The position numbers and the translations under genes are program-made. 64,000 nt of DNA from Cornus controversa (taxonomy: Eukaryota; Streptophyta; Magnoliopsida; Cornales; Cornaceae): assembly GCA_026545225.1 (NCBI GenBank), contig CM048845.1:13268501-13332500 (forward strand), given 5' to 3'. Shown here in pieces: positions 58,717 through 64,000 of this stretch (its first letter is position 1; each line of letters begins with the position of its first letter). The notes below the pieces were generated by a model. It did not search any database, was not told the origin of the DNA, and saw nothing but the letters and a program-made list of their open reading frames with translations.

Positions 58717-59860
58717 CAAGTCTCATTCAGTTAAAATATTATCCTATTTTAAGTAACTGATTTTGCAAGTGATATGCATATTGTGTAATCAAATAAACTT
58801 AATTTATTTCATTCAAAACTAAGTATTAAATTGTATTATGAAAAAAGCCTTACTCTTAGACTCAAACCCCCCATCAAATGTTAGCTTATTATTACAAACT
58901 TTTACTATTGCACTGATAAACATCACCAAATTAATTTGCACAAACCTTTAAAAAATAAAAATAAATAATAAATAAATAAAAAGTTTTAAAATGAGAGAAT
59001 AAAAATGCTCCACTCCACGGCCATATACGTTCTTTAACCAGTCAATGCTGTCATTATAATTGAAGCTTTTCGATTTAGGTAAAGAAAAACAAGAATGATG
59101 ATAAGTTGAAAATTCTCTATTTCCACATAAAAATCATTTCAAGAAAAATTATTTATAAGTGGTGGGATCCATCACTCTTAAATCCAACCTAATATCATGA
59201 TTATCCTTCGCCCATTATCTACTCACCTTCTTAATTATAAGCCACAACTCACTAGGAAACGTGTCCTATTTCTCATAGAATCTAGTTTTGTTTTTTTTTT
59301 ATCTTCTTTGTCTGAAAATGGATTTGATTTGCATCACCTATGAAAATTTCTTCCAATTCTTGTTTTATTCATCAAAGCTTATCCTAATCTCCGTCTAAGT
59401 TCGTCACTTTTCAAAAAAAATCTTCATTAGAATTGGAAGAATAAGATTGAAATGACTGTTCAAAATTTCACCTATACCTTTGAAATTTATAAATAAATAA
59501 TTGAATTTTTTTATGAAATGTTTATTTTTATCAGCGTTGATAGCTTCTTCTGGTAATGGGTACGCTGGAGAGAGAAGGTTTGGAATTTTACCTCCTTTGT
59601 AAGTTCGTATTCTGTAAAAAACGAAAGTATACTTGATTCTCTTATCATTGAAAAAATCAATTTTCATTTTTTTTCAACAATTAAATTCTTGAAAAAGAAG
59701 ACTTTCTTAACCACATGAATAGACTTAAGATATGATAGAGTACTGTCGGTTCAACGTTGACAGTGATTTTCTTTTCTTATGTTTATACTAAACCTGTTTG
59801 CTTGCTGATATTAGGGACAGGTGGAACGCACCATCAAAGGGAGTACTAAAGGCTTACTGT
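58717..59860. other. Intergenic DNA, no gene seen
   Basis: AT-rich; a minus-strand frame at 59404-59667 shows no recognisable domain. Confidence 0.4.
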
Positions 59861-59861
59861 A

Positions 59862-61440
59862 TAAATTGACAATCTTGAAATGACTGCTGGGGAAGATGAA
59901 CCTAATCCATGAAGCTGATATTTATTTTGTTATTTTGTCTTTGCCTAAATTATAACAATGACTGAAGCAACTATTTTTTTTTTTTGGTAATGTTTAAATT
60001 TAAATTTTTTTTTTTTTTATAATCATGACGAAAGCAAGTTGTTACAAATGACAAGTTTATAGTAAGGTCTAAGGTTGAATTATTTAACGGGAAAATAACC
60101 CTTTAAGAATTATGATTGAACATTTTATTCGATTTTGTGTTTTCTGTTGTCAACCCCTCAAAAAGGAGAATCAAAAACAAAAATCAAGTTTAGTAATTTT
60201 CTTTTGACAATCTTGAAATGACTGCTGGGGAAGATGAACCTAATCCAAAAAACTGATATTTATTTTCTTATTTTGTATTTCACCATATTGCAAGGAAAAC
60301 ACCCCCCCCCCCCTCTCAATTATAAATTGACCCCCTGAACTATCATTAGATTGCAAAAAATTCGTGAACTACAAATTGGCCCCTTGAACTATCACCAAAT
60401 TGCAAAAAACTTCCCTGAAATATAAGAAACACACTCTTAAGGTCAAATCATCAATTATCATTTAACGAAAAAAATAAAATTATTTTTTTGTCCTTAGTTA
60501 ATATGTATCACTGTTAGTGAAGTAGACTAAGACTCTGTTTGGTAGCACTTTCGATTTCAGATTTCAGCTTTTATTTTCATTTTTTTGAAAGTCACAGCAG
60601 AAATCGCTTTTGGTAACGGGGTTTTCATTTCTGAAAAAATGAAAATAATTTCAAAATTTTGACAATCCTTAGGTATAATTTGAAAATTTCATAACGAAAC
60701 TTTCAGTTTCAGATTTCATTTTTTAGTTCAAGTTTTCATATATGATATTTTTTATAAAATACAATAAATAAAAAATTCTTGCTCAAAAATATAATATAAT
60801 ACAATAAATTAAAATTTTATAAAAAAAAAAGAATAAAAAAATTAGAAAATACAATAAATACAAAATTGGTGACTCAAAAAATATAAATATAACAAAATAA
60901 AATACAATAAAATAAGACATGTTAGTTATGTTGATCGTAGAGGTTGAGATATAAGGCGTATTTATATATATAATGGGTTTAACAGTCATAAGGGTATTTT
61001 TGGCATTCTAAATTTGGAGTGGATCATGTGTATCAACTAAGGTTAGATTTTGGACAGTAATTTAACGATTTGAGGTTTATTGTAGAGAAAGAAGATAATT
61101 CAAGGGGTTAAGTGTCTAAATGATAGTTCAGGAGAGTATTTTGAGAGAGAGAAGATAGTTCAGGGGGTTAAGTGTCCAAATAATAGTTCAAGGTAACTTT
61201 TTGAGAGAGAGAAAATAGTTGAAGGGGGTTTAATGCACTTAACCCATGCCTAAATTGTAACAATGACTAAAGCAAGTTTTTTTTTTTTATAATGTTTAAA
61301 TTTAAATTTTTTTTGGTAATGATGACGAAAGCAAGTTGCTACAAATGGCGAGTTTATAGTAAGGTCTAAGGTTGGACTATTTAATAGTAGAAATAACCCT
61401 TTAAGAATTATGTTCGCAGCGCAAATTGAGTTTTATTCGA
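59862..61440. repeat. Local tandem duplication, second copy split by a MITE-like insert
   Basis: The block beginning TTGACAATCTTGAAATGACT (59866) and running through CCTAAATTATAACAATGACT to CCTTTAAGAATTATG (about 60112) recurs as 60206-60280 plus 61247-61410. The second copy is interrupted by about 965 bp (60281-61246) rich in CCCCCTGAACTATC motifs at both ends, in inverted order. Inside that insert a further element begins near 60533 (CTCTGTTTGGTAGCAC). Non-coding. Confidence 0.7.
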
Positions 61441-61724
61441 TTTGTGTGAAGGGAGACACTTTACACACTGTCCCGATTATTGAATGGAAAAAACAAACGA
61501 GAGAGTTTATGGCGAGGCCCGGTGGTTTTTATCATGTGAGCTATCTTTTAAATTCTCATAGCTTGAGCATGAAAATTAAGACAAGGAATGCACAAGAACG
61601 GTGCTCCTACCTTTTTAATCCTTATATTTTGATCACGAAAAATAATACAAGGAAGCACAAGAACAGTGGTCCTGCCTCTTTGTATTGACGGCCTCAAAAA
61701 TGGAAAGCGCCCAAAAGTTACGAC

Positions 61725-62340
61725 CCGTTCACTAACTAAAAACGTTTTCTGTTGTCAAAAGAGAATCAAAAACAAAAATTACGTTTAATAATATATTTTT
61801 GTGTTTTCTAGTAGAAAATATTTTTTTTATTTTTGTGAAAAAAAGAGAAAACATAAAAAAAAATATTTCTTATGTTTTCGGCACAGTAACTCTAAATCAT
61901 TTTTGGTACATACAGTTACTACATAGACAGTGTTCATTTCAAATAAAATTCATACTACGTATATATTATTTGTAATATTTTATGTACATATTAAATAGTA
62001 ATAAAAAATATTTTTTAATATATTATATAAAAGTTTAAATGATTTTTTGGACAAATAAATTTATTATTTATTTTTTTATTTATTAATAAATTATTATGCA
62101 ATAGATATGACATAATATTATGTCATATTTACATTATATTATATGTAAATATTATATTATAATTCAAAAATAAATTATTACACTTATATTATTTAATATT
62201 TTTTATTTATTATAATATACTATATAAAATATTATATTATAATATATTATATGCTACTACATATAAGATATTATTTAATATGTATTATTATATATTATAT
62301 GTTAAATATATCAGCCATCAGATACTAATGTTATACATAA
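61725..62340. mobile_element. Truncated Harbinger-type MITE and AT-rich palindromes
   Basis: CCGTTCACTAACTAAAAACG resembles the end of the MITE at 37942-38721, but no partner end is found. From about 62000 the sequence is nearly pure A/T with short palindromes (TATAATATATTATA). No gene. Confidence 0.4.
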
Positions 62341-62496
62341 TGTAATACATCGAGTTTAAGACCCAAAAAAAAATGACTATCTGGACCCACCCTTAATTAT
62401 TCACCTACTTTTTGCCATAATTTTAGCCATTCCCTCTGGTGATTATGACTTTGAATATAAGCACTTTCTTGGCCCTACAAAGTAGTCTCCATATAC

Positions 62497-62589
62497 TTGA
62501 CATTATTTAAAGAGGCTGTGCTCTCCTTTAGAAGAAGCATCATCAACTTTCTTACTTTGTGTTTATTTTAGGTAGCGCCAAAAGGGAAG
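62497..62589 (+). promoter_or_regulatory. TATA-like box and leader of BAHD gene 2
   Basis: CTTGACATTATTTAAAGAGG is shared with gene 1 (CTTGACACTATTTAAGGAGG) at the same distance, about 80 bp before the ATG. The leader shares CAACTTTCTTA and TTTGTGTTTATTTTAGGTAGC. Upstream of about 62490 the two genes no longer resemble each other. Confidence 0.6.
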
Positions 62590-63903
62590 ATGGTGGTGAG
62601 TAATCACGTTGAGGTGATCTCTAGAGAGATGGTTAAACCATCATCTCCAACACCCCATCACCTTAGCAACTTCAAGCTTTCATTCCTAGACCAAATTGCA
62701 CCACCAGTTTATATTCCTCTCATTTTCTTCTATCAATCCGAATTGGGATGCGATATTGATCGTGCCCAAAAATCTCAATTACTAAAACAATCTTTGTCGG
62801 ATACCCTAACTCACTTTTACCCATTAGCCGGAAGGAAAAAAAATGATGTTTGTATCGATTGTAATGATGCTGGAGTTGAATATGTTGAAGCCCAAGTTCA
62901 TGCTCAACTCAAACATGTTATCGAAAACCCTAATATTGAAGACCTAAAGCAATACCTCCCAATTGAACCATATGGCACCAGCGTTGCTATGGGTAGGGAA
63001 GCACTCCTTGCCATCCAAATCAACTTCTTTGATTGCGGAGGGTTGGTGATTGGCTTGTGTATTTCACACAACATAGCCGATGGATCGTCACTAGTCACCT
63101 TCACCAATGCATGGGCTGCCACAGCTCGTGGGGATATCGAAAATGTAATCACCCCTAGCTTTGATTTGGCATTTCATTTCCCACCAAGAGACTTATTAGG
63201 GTTTATGCCAAGCATTGGCATTACTACAGAAAAGATCATGACAAGAAGGTTTGTGTTCGATAAAATGAAGTTGGCTACACTCAAAGAGGCCATCGCCGCC
63301 TCCTCAGCCATTGGATCACAGGTGAAGGATCCCACTCGTGTTGAGGCTGTCTCAGCTTTAATATGGAGCCATTTAATAGATGTGGCAAAAAATAGATCAT
63401 CTCCCATGACGATATTTGTTGCAACCCATGCAGTGAACTTGAGAAGCAGAATGAGTCCACCTCTCCCGGACCACGCCTTGGGGAACATATGGAGGATCGC
63501 GAATGCCTTATCAATGGAGGGTGAGATAGGATTTGGTGAACTTTTGAGCAAGCTGAGGAGCGCGATAGGGAAGATCGACAGCAATTATGTGAAGGGCCTA
63601 AAAGTTGGTGATGGGTACTTGGATTCTGTCAAGAAGGCAAGCGAGAATTTCTGTAAGAGTGAGGTAGAGTACTGTAATTTTAGCAGTTGGTGTAGATTTC
63701 CTGTATATGAAGTGGACTATGGTTGGGGTAAGCCAGTTTGGGTGTGCACCACAACCTTGCCTTTTAAGAATGTGGTCATCTTGATGAGTACTAGTTGTGG
63801 GGAGGGAATAGAAGCATGGATCAATATGCTTGAAGATGACATGATCGTGCTTGAACGTGATCATAAGCTCCTTTCTCTTGATGCCACTAAAATCAATGCC
63901 TAA
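62590..63903 (+). CDS. BAHD acyltransferase, vinorine synthase-like (gene 2)
   Basis: A 437-residue single-exon BAHD acyltransferase, about 48 differences from gene 1 plus a two-residue insertion (Ile-Ala, about residue 234). The catalytic HNIAD is at residues 160-164 and DYGWG at 376-380. The frame is open from the conserved ATG to TAA, with no damage. It is predicted to be cytosolic, using an acyl-CoA donor. Differences cluster at residues 325-360 and at 263-272, regions that in the family lie in the C-terminal domain and the domain-connecting part, so acceptor preference could differ from gene 1. The 3' end shares about 35 bp after the stop with gene 1. Its promoter lacks the hairpin element found upstream of gene 1. 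Confidence 0.93.
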   Translation: MVVSNHVEVISREMVKPSSPTPHHLSNFKLSFLDQIAPPVYIPLIFFYQSELGCDIDRAQKSQLLKQSLSDTLTHFYPLAGRKKNDVCIDCNDAGVEYVEAQVHAQLKHVIENPNIEDLKQYLPIEPYGTSVAMGREALLAIQINFFDCGGLVIGLCISHNIADGSSLVTFTNAWAATARGDIENVITPSFDLAFHFPPRDLLGFMPSIGITTEKIMTRRFVFDKMKLATLKEAIAASSAIGSQVKDPTRVEAVSALIWSHLIDVAKNRSSPMTIFVATHAVNLRSRMSPPLPDHALGNIWRIANALSMEGEIGFGELLSKLRSAIGKIDSNYVKGLKVGDGYLDSVKKASENFCKSEVEYCNFSSWCRFPVYEVDYGWGKPVWVCTTTLPFKNVVILMSTSCGEGIEAWINMLEDDMIVLERDHKLLSLDATKINA

Positions 63904-63939
63904 AATTCAACTTGGTGGTGAACCATTACGGGACGGTGG

Positions 63940-64000
63940 CTATATCTATATATCTATATATATGAATGTATGTGTGTGTGTGTGTGTGTATGTATATATA
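63940..64000. repeat. (TA)n and (TG)n microsatellite after BAHD gene 2
   Basis: TATATCTATATATCTATATATATG followed by a (GT) run at about 63970-63990, probably within or just past the 3' untranslated region. Gene 1 has a comparable (AT)/(CA) tract beyond its stop at about 13120-13142. Confidence 0.6.

Noticed and set aside
61410-61688. 92-residue frame after the local duplication
   Set aside because: It includes two diverged copies of an about 65-bp stretch and shows no recognisable domain; it starts inside duplicated non-coding DNA.

Overview
The window is AT-rich, intron-poor and packed with repeats. It is typical nuclear DNA of a dicot-type flowering plant: Ty1/Copia and Ty3/Gypsy LTR retrotransposons primed by plant-style primer sites, PIF/Harbinger, hAT and Mutator-like DNA elements, L1 and RTE LINE remnants, and a pair of plant BAHD acyltransferase genes. 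I cannot name the species from the sequence alone. Only two open, apparently functional host genes are present. They are single-exon BAHD acyltransferases at 13240-14547 (minus) and 62590-63903 (plus), about 89% identical by my hand count. They are divergently oriented and separated by about 48 kb that is almost entirely transposon.

Layout. 1-5865: a minus-strand LTR element (1.36 kb LTR, initiator-Met primer site, broken gag), interrupted by an LTR-like insert. 5872-10643: a non-autonomous minus-strand Gypsy element whose interior carries four different tandem arrays. 10644-12900: a gag fragment, a 310-bp MITE and LINE and MITE remnants. 13240-14642: BAHD gene 1 with its promoter. 14757-15446: a hairpin element just upstream of gene 1. 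15544-16410: a hAT-like element. 18355-31760: a MITE split by a 13-kb Tat-type Gypsy element (18437-31467, target duplication CCTTC). That element holds broken gag-pol on the minus strand and, antisense in its 3' part, a decayed plant-mobile-domain gene with its own TATA box. 31757-35200: RTE and L1 LINE pieces, a Mutator-like element and a short Copia LTR. 35940-48225: a partial and a nearly complete PIF/Harbinger element, with a Harbinger MITE, a solo Copia LTR and a hAT element between them. 48555-52755: a derivative of the first LTR family with a PF20167-like ORF instead of pol. 52880-58005: Copia and Gypsy pol fragments and a long LTR with tandem arrays. 58307-62340: MITEs and a local duplication. 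62497-63903: BAHD gene 2.

How it fits together. The two BAHD genes share coding sequence, about 75 bp of 5' leader and a TATA-like box, so they arose by an inverted duplication and the space between them was filled by nested insertions. The parts least like standard annotation are the antisense mobile-domain gene inside the Tat element, the LTR family that pairs gag with a PF20167-like ORF and shows no pol, and the tandem arrays inside the Gypsy interior and the Harbinger leader. All transposon reading frames I examined are interrupted, so nothing mobile here looks autonomous today.
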